Shown: one piece after another, positions 43,188 to 52,231 of the stretch | Layout: every line of letters begins with the position of its first letter | Numbering within the stretch: the stretch's first letter is position 1 | From: Fodinibacter sp963730365 | GTDB taxonomy: Bacteria; Actinomycetota; Actinomycetes; Actinomycetales; Dermatophilaceae | Direction: 5' to 3' | NCBI GenBank assembly: GCA_963730365.1 | Contig: CAVSRM010000008.1 | Span: 496,001 to 560,000 of the forward strand | DNA: 64,000 nt | Translations under genes and position numbers: made by a program | The notes under the pieces: model-generated | Seen by the model: only the letters and a program-made list of their open reading frames with translations | What the model was told of the DNA's origin: nothing | Database searches by the model: none

Positions 43188-43887
43188 CCCACGGTCGCTG
43201 ACGTCGGTCGTCCTCGTCACGGGCACGGGCACGGGCGTCGGCAAGACCGTCGCCACGGCCGCGCTGGCCGCCATCGTGCGTCATCGGGGCAGCGGCGTGG
43301 CGGTCGTGAAGCCCGCGCAGACCGGACTCGAGCCGGGGGAGCCGGGCGACGTCGACGAGGTGCGGCGGCTCGTCGGGGACGACGTCACGACGCACGAGCT
43401 CGTCCGGCTGCGAGGCCCGTTGTCCCCCGAGGCGGCAGCCCGCCGAGAAGGTGTCTCCCTCCCGTCGGTTGCCGAGCACGCAAAGAGGATCGTGGCGATC
43501 GCCGCCGACTCCGAGGTCGTCTTCGTCGAGGGGGCAGGCGGTCTGCTCGTGCGACTCGACCAACGGGGCGGCACGCTCGCGGACCTGGGGGCAGGACTGC
43601 GCTACAAGGGGATCGGGTGCGGCGTGGTGCTCGTGGCCAGCGCAGGGCTCGGCACCCTCAACACCGCCGCGCTGACCGCTGAGGCGCTGGCCGCGAGGTC
43701 GGTGCCCCTGCTCGGCGTCGTCATCGGGTCGTGGCCCGCACAACCCGGGTTGGCCGAGGAGAGCAACCTCGTCGACCTGCCTCGCGTCACCGGCGCCCCG
43801 CTCTGGGGCGCGATCCCGCAGGGCGCCGGAGAGCTCACGCGCGAGGACTTCCTCGCGGCCGTCCCCGGCTGGTTCGACCACAGCTGA
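43180..43887 (+). CDS. bioD: Dethiobiotin synthetase
   Basis: 235 residues. P-loop GTGTGVGKT at 15-23, VVKPAQTGLE (biotin precursor binding), and VVFVEGAGGLLVRLD (Walker B-like with the catalytic Glu). It closes the ureido ring using ATP and CO2. GTG start 43180, overlapping bioF by 8 bp. Together bioF-bioD, bioA and bioB-bsaP provide KAPA to biotin. Confidence 0.95.
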   Translation: MADPRSLTSVVLVTGTGTGVGKTVATAALAAIVRHRGSGVAVVKPAQTGLEPGEPGDVDEVRRLVGDDVTTHELVRLRGPLSPEAAARREGVSLPSVAEHAKRIVAIAADSEVVFVEGAGGLLVRLDQRGGTLADLGAGLRYKGIGCGVVLVASAGLGTLNTAALTAEALAARSVPLLGVVIGSWPAQPGLAEESNLVDLPRVTGAPLWGAIPQGAGELTREDFLAAVPGWFDHS

Positions 43888-43906
43888 CGTGAGGAGAATG
43901 GAGTCC

Positions 43907-44443
43907 ATGAACGCGAGCAGCTCCGAGCGTCCCTACCGGGTCACCGTGGTCTGTTGGGGCAACATCTGCCGCTCCCCGATGGGCGAGGTCCTCCTGCGGG
44001 AGGCGTTCGAGGATGCCGGGCTCGGTGACCGGGTGGTCGTCGACTCCGCGGGCACCTCGGCCGAGGAGGAGGGCAACGGCATGCACCCGCGCACCGAAGC
44101 CGTGCTCCGACGCAACGGGCACGAGGACACGGGGTGGTCACGGCACCGGGCGCGGCGCTTCGAGCGCTCCTGGTTCGACGACGTCGACCTCGTGCTGCCC
44201 GTGGACCACATCCACGTCGACCGCCTGCAACGGCTGGCGCGTGATGCCCGTGATACGGAGAAGATCCGGCTCTTCCGTTCCTTCGACCCCGCGGCCGTGG
44301 CATCGGGGGAGCTGGGCATGGACGACCCCTGGTACGGCACCGACCCGGCCTACGACCAGACCTACGACGAGGTGAGCGCCGCGGTCCCCGGCATCGTCGA
44401 GCACGTCGGCGCCGCCCTTCGTGCGAACGGGCCGACGACCTGA
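43907..44443 (+). CDS. Low-molecular-weight protein tyrosine phosphatase
   Basis: 178 residues from the ATG at 43907 (GAGGAG at 43890-43895 gives suitable spacing; GTG 43889 and ATG 43898 are alternatives). The catalytic P-loop is VVCWGNICRSP with C16 and R22 (CX5R), and the acid Asp lies in GMDDPWYG. The family dephosphorylates protein tyrosines; mycobacterial PtpA is the well-known example. It is 19 bp downstream of bioD and may be co-transcribed, although the roles are unrelated. Confidence 0.9.
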   Translation: MNASSSERPYRVTVVCWGNICRSPMGEVLLREAFEDAGLGDRVVVDSAGTSAEEEGNGMHPRTEAVLRRNGHEDTGWSRHRARRFERSWFDDVDLVLPVDHIHVDRLQRLARDARDTEKIRLFRSFDPAAVASGELGMDDPWYGTDPAYDQTYDEVSAAVPGIVEHVGAALRANGPTT

Positions 44444-44514
44444 CGCAGGAGGTCCGAGGGCCGGCGGCCCAGCGCGCGGCAGCCGACCCTTCCGCGCTCT
44501 GGGAGGATGGGCGC

Positions 44515-45942
44515 ATGACGAGCCTCGCCGACGCGATTCCCCTCGCCGAAACCACCCCGCCCATCGCCCTCGGAGCCCTCGACGGCCGCTACCGCGGGGT
44601 CGTCGCGCCACTGGTGGACCACCTCTCCGAGCCGGCGCTGAACCGCGCCAGGGTGCACGTTGAGGTCGAGTGGCTGATCCACCTCACCGAGCGCCAGGTG
44701 GTGCCCGGCGTGCGACGGCTCACGGCATCCGAGCAGGAGGCGCTGCGCCGGGAGGTGCGTGCCTTCGGCGCCGCCGAGATCGAGGAGATGGCCGCCACCG
44801 AGCGGATCACCCAGCACGACGTCAAGGCCGTCGAGTACTTCCTCAAGGAGCGCCTCGCGCGGATCGTCCCGGCCCCGCAGGACCGCGGCATCGCCGAGCT
44901 CATCCACTTCTGCTGCACGAGCGAGGACATCAACAACCTCTCGTATGCCGTCCTCGTCAAGGGAGCGGTTCAGCAGGTGTGGCTGCCACGCGCGACCGCC
45001 CTCGTCGAGCAGCTGGCGACGATGGCCTCGGACCTGCGCGAGGTGCCGCTCCTCGCCCACACGCACGGCCAGCCGGCGACGCCGACGACGATGGGCAAGG
45101 AGCTCGCCGTCCTGGCGTGGCGCCTGCAGCGACAGCTCGCCCGGGTCGACGACGCTGAGTTCCTCGGCAAGCTCAACGGGGCCACCGGCACCTACGGCGC
45201 GCACCTGGCGGCGGTGCCGGACGCTGACTGGGAGGAGATCAGCCGCGAGTTCGTCGAGCACCTCGGCCTCACGTGGAACCCGCTGACCACCCAGATCGAG
45301 AGCCACGACTGGCAGGCCGAGCTCTACGCCGACCTTGCTCGGTTCAACCGGGTGCTGCACAACATGTGCACCGACGTGTGGTCCTACATCTCGATGGGCT
45401 ACTTCGCGCAGGTACGCGGCCAGGGCACGGTCGGCTCCTCGACGATGCCGCACAAGGTCAACCCCATCCGGTTCGAGAACGCCGAGGCCAACCTCGAGGT
45501 CTCCAACGCACTCTTCGACGTGCTGGGCTCGACCCTCGTGCAGAGCCGGCTCCAGCGCGACCTCACCGACTCCTCGATGCAGCGCAACATCGGGTCGGCG
45601 TTCGGGCACAGCCTGCTCGCCATCGACAACGCCTCGCGCGGACTCGACGGGCTCGACGCCGTGCCGGAGGCGATGGCGGCCGACCTGGACCGCAACTGGG
45701 AGGTGCTCGGTGAGCCGATCCAGTCGGCGATGCGGGCCCTGGGGGCCCAGGGGGTCCCCAGGATGGAGGAGCCCTACGAGCGGCTCAAGGAGCTGACCCG
45801 GGGTCGGCGGATCGGCCAGCCCGAGCTCGTGGAGTTCGTGCGAGGACTCGGGCTGCCCCCCGAGGTCGAGGAGCGCCTGGCCGCGCTGACACCCGCCTCC
45901 TACGTCGGCCTGGCCCCGGACCTCGTCGACCACCTGCGCTGA
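44515..45942 (+). CDS. purB: Adenylosuccinate lyase
   Basis: 475 residues, ASL/argininosuccinate lyase superfamily. The signature loop GSSTMPHKVNPIRFENAEAN carries the catalytic Ser, and THGQPATPTTMGKELA and CTSEDINNLSYAVLV are the other conserved regions. It acts twice in purine synthesis, releasing fumarate from SAICAR and adenylosuccinate. The long 475-residue form is the E. coli/actinobacterial type. ATG start 44515. Confidence 0.95.
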   Translation: MTSLADAIPLAETTPPIALGALDGRYRGVVAPLVDHLSEPALNRARVHVEVEWLIHLTERQVVPGVRRLTASEQEALRREVRAFGAAEIEEMAATERITQHDVKAVEYFLKERLARIVPAPQDRGIAELIHFCCTSEDINNLSYAVLVKGAVQQVWLPRATALVEQLATMASDLREVPLLAHTHGQPATPTTMGKELAVLAWRLQRQLARVDDAEFLGKLNGATGTYGAHLAAVPDADWEEISREFVEHLGLTWNPLTTQIESHDWQAELYADLARFNRVLHNMCTDVWSYISMGYFAQVRGQGTVGSSTMPHKVNPIRFENAEANLEVSNALFDVLGSTLVQSRLQRDLTDSSMQRNIGSAFGHSLLAIDNASRGLDGLDAVPEAMAADLDRNWEVLGEPIQSAMRALGAQGVPRMEEPYERLKELTRGRRIGQPELVEFVRGLGLPPEVEERLAALTPASYVGLAPDLVDHLR

Positions 45943-45956
45943 TCGACGGCGTCCAA

Positions 45957-45972
45957 CCGAGCCCCCGCTCGG
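45957..45972. terminator. Possible weak terminator after purB
   Basis: CCGAGC (45957-45962) and GCTCGG (45967-45972) can pair around CCCC, 15 bp after the purB stop, but no T-tract follows and the ribosome-binding region of the next gene begins at once. Confidence 0.25.
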
Positions 45973-45994
45973 AGGGATGTGGCACGGTGATGGG

Positions 45995-46402
45995 ATGGCA
46001 GCCGAGGACGCCGATCGCGTGACCCGACAGGACCTCGAGGAACTGGCGCTCGCGCTCCCCGAGGTCGTGGCCGGCACGAGCTGGGGGGACCGTCCGTCAT
46101 TCACGGTCCGCGACAAGGCCTTCGTGCGCTGGCGTGGCCCCCGCAAGGATGCCGTCGACCCCGACACAGGTGATCTCATGGACGACGTCATCGCGATCGT
46201 GGTACCGACCGCGGAGGACAAGGCCGCGTTGCTCCAGAGTGGGGGCCCGTGGTTCACGACCCCACACTTCGACGGCTACAACCACGTCCTCGTGAGAGAG
46301 CGTGACCTGCACCTGCTGGACCGCGACGAGCTCGCCGAGGTGCTCACCGACGCCTGGGCGACCCGCGCTCCGAAGCCGCTCGTCGCGGAGCACCTGCGCT
46401 GA
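45995..46402 (+). CDS. MmcQ/YjbR family DNA-binding-like protein
   Basis: 135 residues. The fold signature is LEELALALPEVVAGTSWGDRPSFTVRDKAFVRW near the N-terminus and a late LVRERDLHLLDRDELAEVLTDAWATRAPKPL, as in YjbR/CyaY-like proteins. No metal or catalytic site is visible; function unknown. Start at ATG 45995, with ATG 45977 as an alternative. The gene ends 14 bp before the CsoR palindrome. Confidence 0.75.
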   Translation: MAAEDADRVTRQDLEELALALPEVVAGTSWGDRPSFTVRDKAFVRWRGPRKDAVDPDTGDLMDDVIAIVVPTAEDKAALLQSGGPWFTTPHFDGYNHVLVRERDLHLLDRDELAEVLTDAWATRAPKPLVAEHLR

Positions 46403-46416
46403 CAACGGTCACCGGA

Positions 46417-46433
46417 ATACCCCATAGGGGTAT
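46417..46433. promoter_or_regulatory. CsoR operator
   Basis: ATACCCC-ATA-GGGGTAT is a perfect 7-bp inverted repeat with a 3-bp spacer, the classic pseudo-palindrome bound by CsoR-family repressors. It lies directly before csoR-copA and overlaps the first possible ATG (46432), so the transcription start must be at or very near it. Confidence 0.85.
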
Positions 46434-46449
46434 GGTGGATGTCGTGACC

Positions 46450-46755
46450 ATGGACCCGCAGACTGTGACGCCCACCCCCGGGTACTCGGAGAGCAAGGAG
46501 GCGCACCTCAAGCGACTGCGCCGCATCGAGGGCCAGGTGCGCGGCATCGCCCGGATGGTCGAGAACGACACCTACTGCATCGACGTGCTGACCCAGGTGA
46601 GCGCCGCGACCCGCGCGCTCCAGGCCGTCAGCCTCGGCCTGCTCGAGGAGCACATCGCGCACTGCGTCGTCGACGCGGCGCGAGAGTCCGACGAGGCGGC
46701 CGCAGCCAAGGTCACCGAGGCGGCCGCGGCGATCGCCCGACTCGTGAGGAGCTGA
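46450..46755 (+). CDS. csoR: Copper-sensing transcriptional repressor CsoR
   Basis: 101 residues, all-helical DUF156 family. HLKRLRRIEGQVRGIARMVENDTYCIDVL is the DNA-binding helix region. The Cu(I) ligands are C43, H68 and C72 (CHC, as in CsoR; RcnR and FrmR types differ). The operator at 46417-46433 lies just upstream, and copA follows by 1 bp. Start set at ATG 46450 with GGTGGA at 46434-46439; GTG 46444 is an alternative. ATG 46432 is excluded because it lies inside the operator. Confidence 0.9.
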   Translation: MDPQTVTPTPGYSESKEAHLKRLRRIEGQVRGIARMVENDTYCIDVLTQVSAATRALQAVSLGLLEEHIAHCVVDAARESDEAAAAKVTEAAAAIARLVRS

Positions 46756-46756
46756 G

Positions 46757-49081
46757 ATGACCCAGACCACCGACCGCGCCCGCGACGACGTCAGCGAGGT
46801 CGACCTCGCCATCACCGGGATGACCTGTGCCTCGTGCTCGGCGCGCATCGAGAAGAAGCTCGGGCGCCTCGTCGGCGTCGATGCCGTCGTGAACCTCGCG
46901 ACCGAGAAGGCGACCGTCCGGTATGCCGGAGCCGTCACCGTCGAGGACCTGCTGGCGACGGTACGAGCCACCGGGTACGGCGCCGAAGTCATCGGCGGGG
47001 GAGCACCGGCGCGCACCCGTGACCGAGCGGCCGACCTCGCGCAGCCGGGCGAGCACCCAGCCGGCACGGCTCTCGATGTCCGGGAGAAGGGGTCGAGCAC
47101 CGACGAGGGCACCGAGCTCGACGGTCCGGGTGGGGGCTCCGACCTCACGACCCATGCCGTGACGCGCAAGGACGACCTCAAGCGACGCGCCATCATCGCT
47201 GCAGTGCTCACCCTGCCCGTCGTCGTGCTGGCGATGGTGCCGGGGGTCGACGTCCCGAACGGCCCGTGGCTGCAGCTCGCGCTCGCCACCCCCGTGGTCC
47301 TGTGGGCGGGGTTGCCGTTCCACCGGGCCGCGGCGATGAACGCCCGCCACGGCGCGTCGACGATGGACACGCTCGTCTCGATCGGTGTGCTCACCGCCTA
47401 CGTCTGGTCCACCGTCGTCGTCCTCACCGGCCGCGACGGCTCGCACATCTGGTTCGAGACCGCCACGGTCGTCACGACCTTCCTCCTCATCGGCCGCTGG
47501 ATGGAGGCACGCGCCACGGATCGCGCCCGCGACTCGATCCGCGGACTGCTGAGCCTCGGGGCCAAGGACGTCGCCGTCGAGCGGGTGGACCCCGACTCCG
47601 GCGCCACGACGGAGGTGCGCATCCCTGTCGACGAGCTCGAGGTCGGGGAGCGGTTCGTCGTGCGCCCCGGTGAGAAGGTGGCCACCGACGGCACCGTCTC
47701 GGAGGGCTCGAGCTCGATCGACGCCTCGCTGGTCACCGGCGAGTCGCTGCCGGTCGACGTCGAGCCCGGGGACGAGGTCACCGGGGGGACCATCAACGTC
47801 AACGGACGACTGGCGGTCGAGGCCACCCGGGTGGGGTCCGAGACGACCCTCGCGGGCATCGCCCGGCTCGTGGAGCGCGCCCAGACCACGAAGGCACCCG
47901 TGCAGCGGCTCGCCGACCGGGTGAGCTCGGTGTTCGTGCCGATCGTCCTGGTTCTCGCCGCGGTGACCTTCGCCGGCTGGTGGATAGCGACGGGCGACCC
48001 GACACGGGCCCTCGAGGTCGCGATCACCGTGCTCGTCATCGCCTGCCCCTGCGCCCTGGGGCTCGCCACACCGACAGCGCTCCTCGTCGGAACCGGCCGT
48101 GGCGCCCGCCTGGGGATCCTCATCAAGGGCGCCGACGTCCTGGAGGACACCCGCCGGGTCGACACCGTCGTCCTGGACAAGACCGGCACCGTCACCTCCG
48201 GCGAGATGACCCTCGTCGACGTCAAGACCGTCGGTGCCCTGCCCAAGGACCAGGCCCTTCGCGCGGCCGCCGCGGTCGAGGCCGGCAGCGAGCACCCCGT
48301 CGGCCGGGCGATCGTCAGGGCCGCGACCGCGAGGGGGCTCGAGGTCCCGGGCGGCACGGAGTTCATCGGCCTCCCCGGCGCCGGGGCCCGGGCCACGATC
48401 AAGGACACCGAGGTCACCGTCGGGCGGTCGGACCTCTTCGACGACGTGCCGCGCGAGATCAGCCGACCAACCGTCGACGGCACCACGGTGTGGCTGGGCT
48501 GGGGCGGCAGGGCCCGGGCCTCCCTCACAGTGGCCGACACCCTCCGGCCCGACTCCCAGCAGGCGGTGGCCGGCCTCGGGAAGGCCGGGCTGACGGCATA
48601 CCTGCTGACCGGGGACCACGACCGGGCCGCTCTCAACGTGGCGCGCGACATCGGCATCCCCGCCGGTCGGGTCTTCGCGGACGTGCGGCCGCAGGACAAG
48701 CACGCCATGGTTGCCCGCCTCCAGTCGCGCGGCAAGGTCGTGGCCATGGTGGGTGACGGCGTCAACGACTCCGCCGCCCTGGCGCAGGCCGACCTCGGCA
48801 TCGCCATGGGGAGTGGCACCGACGTCGCCGCGGACTCCGCCGACATCGTGCTGCTGCGCTCGGAGCTGCCGGCCGTGCTCGACGCCATCGAGCTGTCGCG
48901 CGCGACCCTGCGCACCATCAAGGTCAACCTGGGCTGGGCCTTCGGCTACAACGTGGCGGCGATACCCCTCGCGATGGCCGGGCTGCTCAACCCGATGATC
49001 GCGGGCGGCGCCATGGCCATGTCGAGCGTGCTCGTCGTCAGCAACAGCCTGCGCCTGCGTCGGTGGTCACGAACGGGCTGA
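46757..49081 (+). CDS. copA: Copper-exporting P1B-type ATPase
   Basis: 774 residues. One N-terminal heavy-metal-associated domain with GMTCASCSARIEK (C24, C27), about eight spans, the actuator motif TGES (in LVTGESLPVDV), the Cu-selective CPC at 430-432 (IACPCALGLATP), the phosphorylation motif DKTGT at 474-478, the HP motif in GSEHPVGRAIV, and the hinge MVGDGVNDSAALAQ. The CPC site and partnering with CsoR mark it as a Cu(I) exporter. After the HMA domain there is an acidic/glycine-rich linker of about 60 residues (ending DLTTHAVTRKDDLK) before the first span. Confidence 0.95.
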   Translation: MTQTTDRARDDVSEVDLAITGMTCASCSARIEKKLGRLVGVDAVVNLATEKATVRYAGAVTVEDLLATVRATGYGAEVIGGGAPARTRDRAADLAQPGEHPAGTALDVREKGSSTDEGTELDGPGGGSDLTTHAVTRKDDLKRRAIIAAVLTLPVVVLAMVPGVDVPNGPWLQLALATPVVLWAGLPFHRAAAMNARHGASTMDTLVSIGVLTAYVWSTVVVLTGRDGSHIWFETATVVTTFLLIGRWMEARATDRARDSIRGLLSLGAKDVAVERVDPDSGATTEVRIPVDELEVGERFVVRPGEKVATDGTVSEGSSSIDASLVTGESLPVDVEPGDEVTGGTINVNGRLAVEATRVGSETTLAGIARLVERAQTTKAPVQRLADRVSSVFVPIVLVLAAVTFAGWWIATGDPTRALEVAITVLVIACPCALGLATPTALLVGTGRGARLGILIKGADVLEDTRRVDTVVLDKTGTVTSGEMTLVDVKTVGALPKDQALRAAAAVEAGSEHPVGRAIVRAATARGLEVPGGTEFIGLPGAGARATIKDTEVTVGRSDLFDDVPREISRPTVDGTTVWLGWGGRARASLTVADTLRPDSQQAVAGLGKAGLTAYLLTGDHDRAALNVARDIGIPAGRVFADVRPQDKHAMVARLQSRGKVVAMVGDGVNDSAALAQADLGIAMGSGTDVAADSADIVLLRSELPAVLDAIELSRATLRTIKVNLGWAFGYNVAAIPLAMAGLLNPMIAGGAMAMSSVLVVSNSLRLRRWSRTG

Positions 49082-49151
49082 GACACCGCACCGCACCGCG
49101 GCAGTCGGTGCCGATGACCGGGAACCCCGGGCGCCGGGAAGCCGCACCTGG

Positions 49152-49796
49152 TCAGACGGTGACGTCGCCCTTGGGGGTCTCGAAGGTCACCGACATCAGA
49201 CCGGGGGTGCCGTGCGGAGCGACGAACTCGAAGTCGATGACCGAGGAGGTGTAGTCGGCCGGTAGCCCCAGCCACTCGCGCACCCGGTCGGGGTCGCCGG
49301 CGATCTGGAGGGAGTCGATGGTGACCTCGGTGTGGGCGTCATCGGAGGGGTGCGGAACTCCCTGCTCCCACTGCACGAAGAAGGGGAGCTGCGGGTCGGC
49401 CTGGAGGCCCTTGACCCCGAGCTGCTTCCACCGGAGCTCGACGCCGTCCGGGCGGTGCCGGTTGCCCTGCACCGCCTCGCGGCCGAGGCGGGTCTCCTGC
49501 TCGGTGATGTCGTCGACGCACACGACCCAGCCCAGCCATCCGCCGCCGCACTCGGAGCGGGCGCGGACGACCTGGCCGAAGGGCGCCTTGTCGCTGGCCG
49601 GGTGGTCGAGCACCTCGACGACCTCGACGTACCGCTCGTGGGCGAGGGGAAGGATGATGTTGCGGGTGCCGAAGCGTGGATGGACCCCACCGTCGACCGG
49701 TTCGACGCCGATCAGTTCCGCGAGGCGCTGAGACGTGGCCCGCAGTCCGTCACGCTCTGCGGCATAGACGACGTGGTCAACTCGCATGCGGATCAT
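49152..49796 (-). CDS. VOC-superfamily (glyoxalase-like) protein
   Basis: 214 residues. RVDHVVYAAERDGLRATSQRLAELIGV begins a VOC module with a metal-type His, and the second half (VTIDSLQIAGDPDRVREWLGLP, then FEFVAPHGTPGLMSVTFETP) resembles the glyoxalase_3 type actinobacterial family. Function unknown. Convergent with copA, 70 bp apart. ATG 49796 or ATG 49787 is the start. Confidence 0.78.
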   Translation of the reverse strand: MIRMRVDHVVYAAERDGLRATSQRLAELIGVEPVDGGVHPRFGTRNIILPLAHERYVEVVEVLDHPASDKAPFGQVVRARSECGGGWLGWVVCVDDITEQETRLGREAVQGNRHRPDGVELRWKQLGVKGLQADPQLPFFVQWEQGVPHPSDDAHTEVTIDSLQIAGDPDRVREWLGLPADYTSSVIDFEFVAPHGTPGLMSVTFETPKGDVTV

Positions 49797-49874
49797 CGTC
49801 CCATACGCCGGTGGGTGCTCCGGACACAGCCCCCGGGCCCGCCGGACCCTCCCGCCACGGGCGGGTCCCTCGTC

Positions 49875-50681
49875 TCAGGCGGACCGCTGCCGCACCGCCT
49901 CGTAGACGACGACGGCTGCTGCCGTCGCCGCGTTGAGCGAGTTGACCGTGCCGACCATCGGGATGCGGACCCGCTCGTCGGCGGCGCCCAGCGCTGCCTC
50001 GCTCAAGCCCTCCTTCTCGGTGCCGACCGCCACCGCGACCCCGCCCCGGTAGTCGACCGCGGTGTACTCGGTGTCGGTGTCCGGGGTCGTGGCCACCAGT
50101 CGGATGCCGTTGCTCCGCAGCCACTCGAGCACCCCAGCAGTCGGCGCCGTCGCGACGGGCACGGAGAACACGGTGCCCTTGCTCGCTCGCACCACGTTGG
50201 GGTTGCCCCAGTCGGTGACGGGTGACGCCGCGATGACGGCGGTGATGCCGGCGGCGTCCGCGGTGCGCAGTGCGGCGCCGAGGTTCCCCGGCTTCTCCAG
50301 CCCCTCGCACACGAGGATCAGGGGGTCCTCCGGCAGGGCGAGGTCCTCGAGGGCGGCCCCCGCGACCGGCACGACCGCGAGGAACCCGTCCGGGCCCTCC
50401 CGGTAGGCGATCTTCTCGAACGCCGCGCGGCTCAGCCGCAGCGTCGACGCACCCAGGCCGCGTGCCCGTGCCACGAGCCCCTCCTGCTCCCCCGGGTCGA
50501 GCATGAGCTCGGGGCAGTGCAGCACGCTGAGCGGCACCACCCCGGCGTCGAGGGCCAGCCGCAGCTCCTCGAAGCCTTCGACCACGGTGCGCCCCTGCTC
50601 CTCGCGCGCGCGGCGTCGTCGCAGCGCCAGCACCTCCTTCAGGCGCGGGTTGGACGCGGACGTGACGAGGATTTCTGCCAT
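49875..50681 (-). CDS. TrmH/SpoU-family RNA methyltransferase
   Basis: 268 residues. TVVEGFEELRLALDAGV is the N-terminal substrate-binding domain. The SPOUT domain carries the three motifs: ILVCEGLEKPGNLGAALRTADAAG, GVAVAVGTEKEGLSEAAL and VRIPMVGTVNSLNAATAAAVVVYE. It should 2'-O-methylate ribose in rRNA or tRNA. ATG start 50681; divergent from the PAP2 pair. Confidence 0.9.
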   Translation of the reverse strand: MAEILVTSASNPRLKEVLALRRRRAREEQGRTVVEGFEELRLALDAGVVPLSVLHCPELMLDPGEQEGLVARARGLGASTLRLSRAAFEKIAYREGPDGFLAVVPVAGAALEDLALPEDPLILVCEGLEKPGNLGAALRTADAAGITAVIAASPVTDWGNPNVVRASKGTVFSVPVATAPTAGVLEWLRSNGIRLVATTPDTDTEYTAVDYRGGVAVAVGTEKEGLSEAALGAADERVRIPMVGTVNSLNAATAAAVVVYEAVRQRSA

Positions 50682-50727
50682 GGTGCGGACAGCATCCCAT
50701 GGCCCTCCGGTGGGGTAGAACAGACCG

Positions 50728-51477
50728 GTGACCAGCACCGACGCCCCGACGCAGCATGGGACCCGGGGCCACCGACTCGGCCGTGCCGCGGCATACGGCG
50801 CGGTGGTCGCCGTCGTCCTGGCCGGTACGGGCTTCCTCATCAGGAGCACCTGGGACCCGCTGCAGAGCGCCGACGACGCGATCATCGCGTGGGCCACGGA
50901 CCTCAGCCGCCCCCGCGACGGCGTACGGTCCTTCCTCGTCCTCTGGCAGGCGCTGACCCAGCCGCGCAACCTGTACGTCGTCGGTGCCCTGCTCTGCCTG
51001 TGGGTCTGGCTCGCCAAGGGCCTGCGGACCCGCGCCTGGTGGGCGTTCGGGACCATGATGTTCGCCTGGGCGCTGGGCTTCCTGGCCAAGCTCGTCGTGC
51101 AACGCGCCCGACCCATCGTGGAGGACCCGGTATCGGAGGCACCCGGCTACTCGTTCCCGTCGGGCCACGCCCTGAACTCGGCCGCCTGGGCGACGATCGT
51201 CGTCATCCTGATCTGGCCCCTCGTGAGGTCCCGCGCCGGCAGGGTGGTGATGGTCGTGCTGGCAGCGGCCGTCATCCTCACCACCGCGCTGGACCGAGTC
51301 CTCCTCGGGGTGCACTACCCGAGCGACGTGACGGTCGGCGTCATCACGGGCGTCGGCCTGGCCCTCGCCTCGTATGCCGGCTACCTCGGGTGGAACCCCC
51401 CCGACCCGGGCTCGGCCGACGACCCCGACCAGCCCACCTCGACCTCCGCGTCGACCTCGACCGCCCAGGAGACCTGA
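50728..51477 (+). CDS. PAP2-family membrane phosphatase (1 of 2)
   Basis: 249 residues with about five hydrophobic spans. The active site is the three-part PAP2 signature: KLVVQRARP (C1), YSFPSGHALNSA (C2) and LDRVLLGVHYPSDV (C3, with the nucleophilic-acid His). Family members remove phosphate from phosphatidic acid or undecaprenyl pyrophosphate. GTG start 50728. The C-terminal tail is Asp/Ser/Thr-rich. The next gene starts inside its stop codon, so they are coupled. Confidence 0.88.
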   Translation: MTSTDAPTQHGTRGHRLGRAAAYGAVVAVVLAGTGFLIRSTWDPLQSADDAIIAWATDLSRPRDGVRSFLVLWQALTQPRNLYVVGALLCLWVWLAKGLRTRAWWAFGTMMFAWALGFLAKLVVQRARPIVEDPVSEAPGYSFPSGHALNSAAWATIVVILIWPLVRSRAGRVVMVVLAAAVILTTALDRVLLGVHYPSDVTVGVITGVGLALASYAGYLGWNPPDPGSADDPDQPTSTSASTSTAQET

Positions 51478-52169
51478 TGGCATTCCTCACCCGGTGGGAC
51501 GAGGACCAGAGCCGCCCCGCGCTGAGCAGCGCCCTGCGGGACGTGGCGGTCCGCGCGGTGCTGCCGGCGATCCCGCTCTTCCTCGTCATCGTCGGTTTCG
51601 GCTTCCTGCTCAAGGGGCCGTTGTTCGCCTTCGCGGAACGGGAGAACAACGTCAACCGGTGGTTCCAGGACGCCCGGACCGAGACGGGCGAGGCGATCAC
51701 GCACGTCATGTCCTCCTTCGGGAGCACCGAGTACGTCATCGGGGTGGCGGCGATCGTGGCCGCCCTCGTCTGGTGGCGGACCAAGCAGTGGTGGTACGCC
51801 GTGGTGCCCCTCGTCTCGATCTCGTTGCAGGCCAGCGTCTTCGTCGCCGCGGCCCACGTCGTCGGGCGCAGCCGGCCCAACGTGGAGCGCCTCGACCCCA
51901 CCCCGCCGACGTCGAGCTACCCGAGCGGTCACGTCGGGGCGTCGACGGCGCTGTACATCGTCCTCGCGCTGATGGCGACGCGGATCGAGAACGTCGCGGT
52001 GCGCCGCGTGGCGATCGTGCTGTGCACCATCGTCCCGCTCCTCGTGACCTACGCCCGGGTGTACCGCGGCGCGCACCATCCGACAGACGTCGCGTGGGGC
52101 CTCGTCAACGGCGTGGTGTGCGCGCTGCTGGCGTGGAACTACCTGCGCCGCGAGCCGGCCAAGGGCTGA
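51477..52169 (+). CDS. PAP2-family membrane phosphatase (2 of 2)
   Basis: 230 residues with about six spans. Signature parts are GRSRPNVERLDP (C1), TSSYPSGHVGAST (C2) and RVYRGAHHPTDVAWG (C3). Sequence identity with the upstream copy is low outside the motifs, so the two are likely ancient paralogues with different substrates. Its ATG is at 51477, overlapping the upstream stop (TGATG). Confidence 0.88.
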   Translation: MAFLTRWDEDQSRPALSSALRDVAVRAVLPAIPLFLVIVGFGFLLKGPLFAFAERENNVNRWFQDARTETGEAITHVMSSFGSTEYVIGVAAIVAALVWWRTKQWWYAVVPLVSISLQASVFVAAAHVVGRSRPNVERLDPTPPTSSYPSGHVGASTALYIVLALMATRIENVAVRRVAIVLCTIVPLLVTYARVYRGAHHPTDVAWGLVNGVVCALLAWNYLRREPAKG

Positions 52170-52231
52170 GGCCGGGAGCCGGCTCGCTCCGGCGTGCGTC
52201 GCGGGCGAAGGGCTGGCACCCGGAGCCCGGA

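Noticed and set aside
46432..46443. ATG 46432 as csoR start
   Set aside because: It lies inside the CsoR palindrome; later starts fit better.
49118..49138. Hairpin-like CCGGG/CCCGG repeats between copA and the VOC gene
   Set aside because: Stems of only 5 bp and several competing foldings; too weak to call a terminator.
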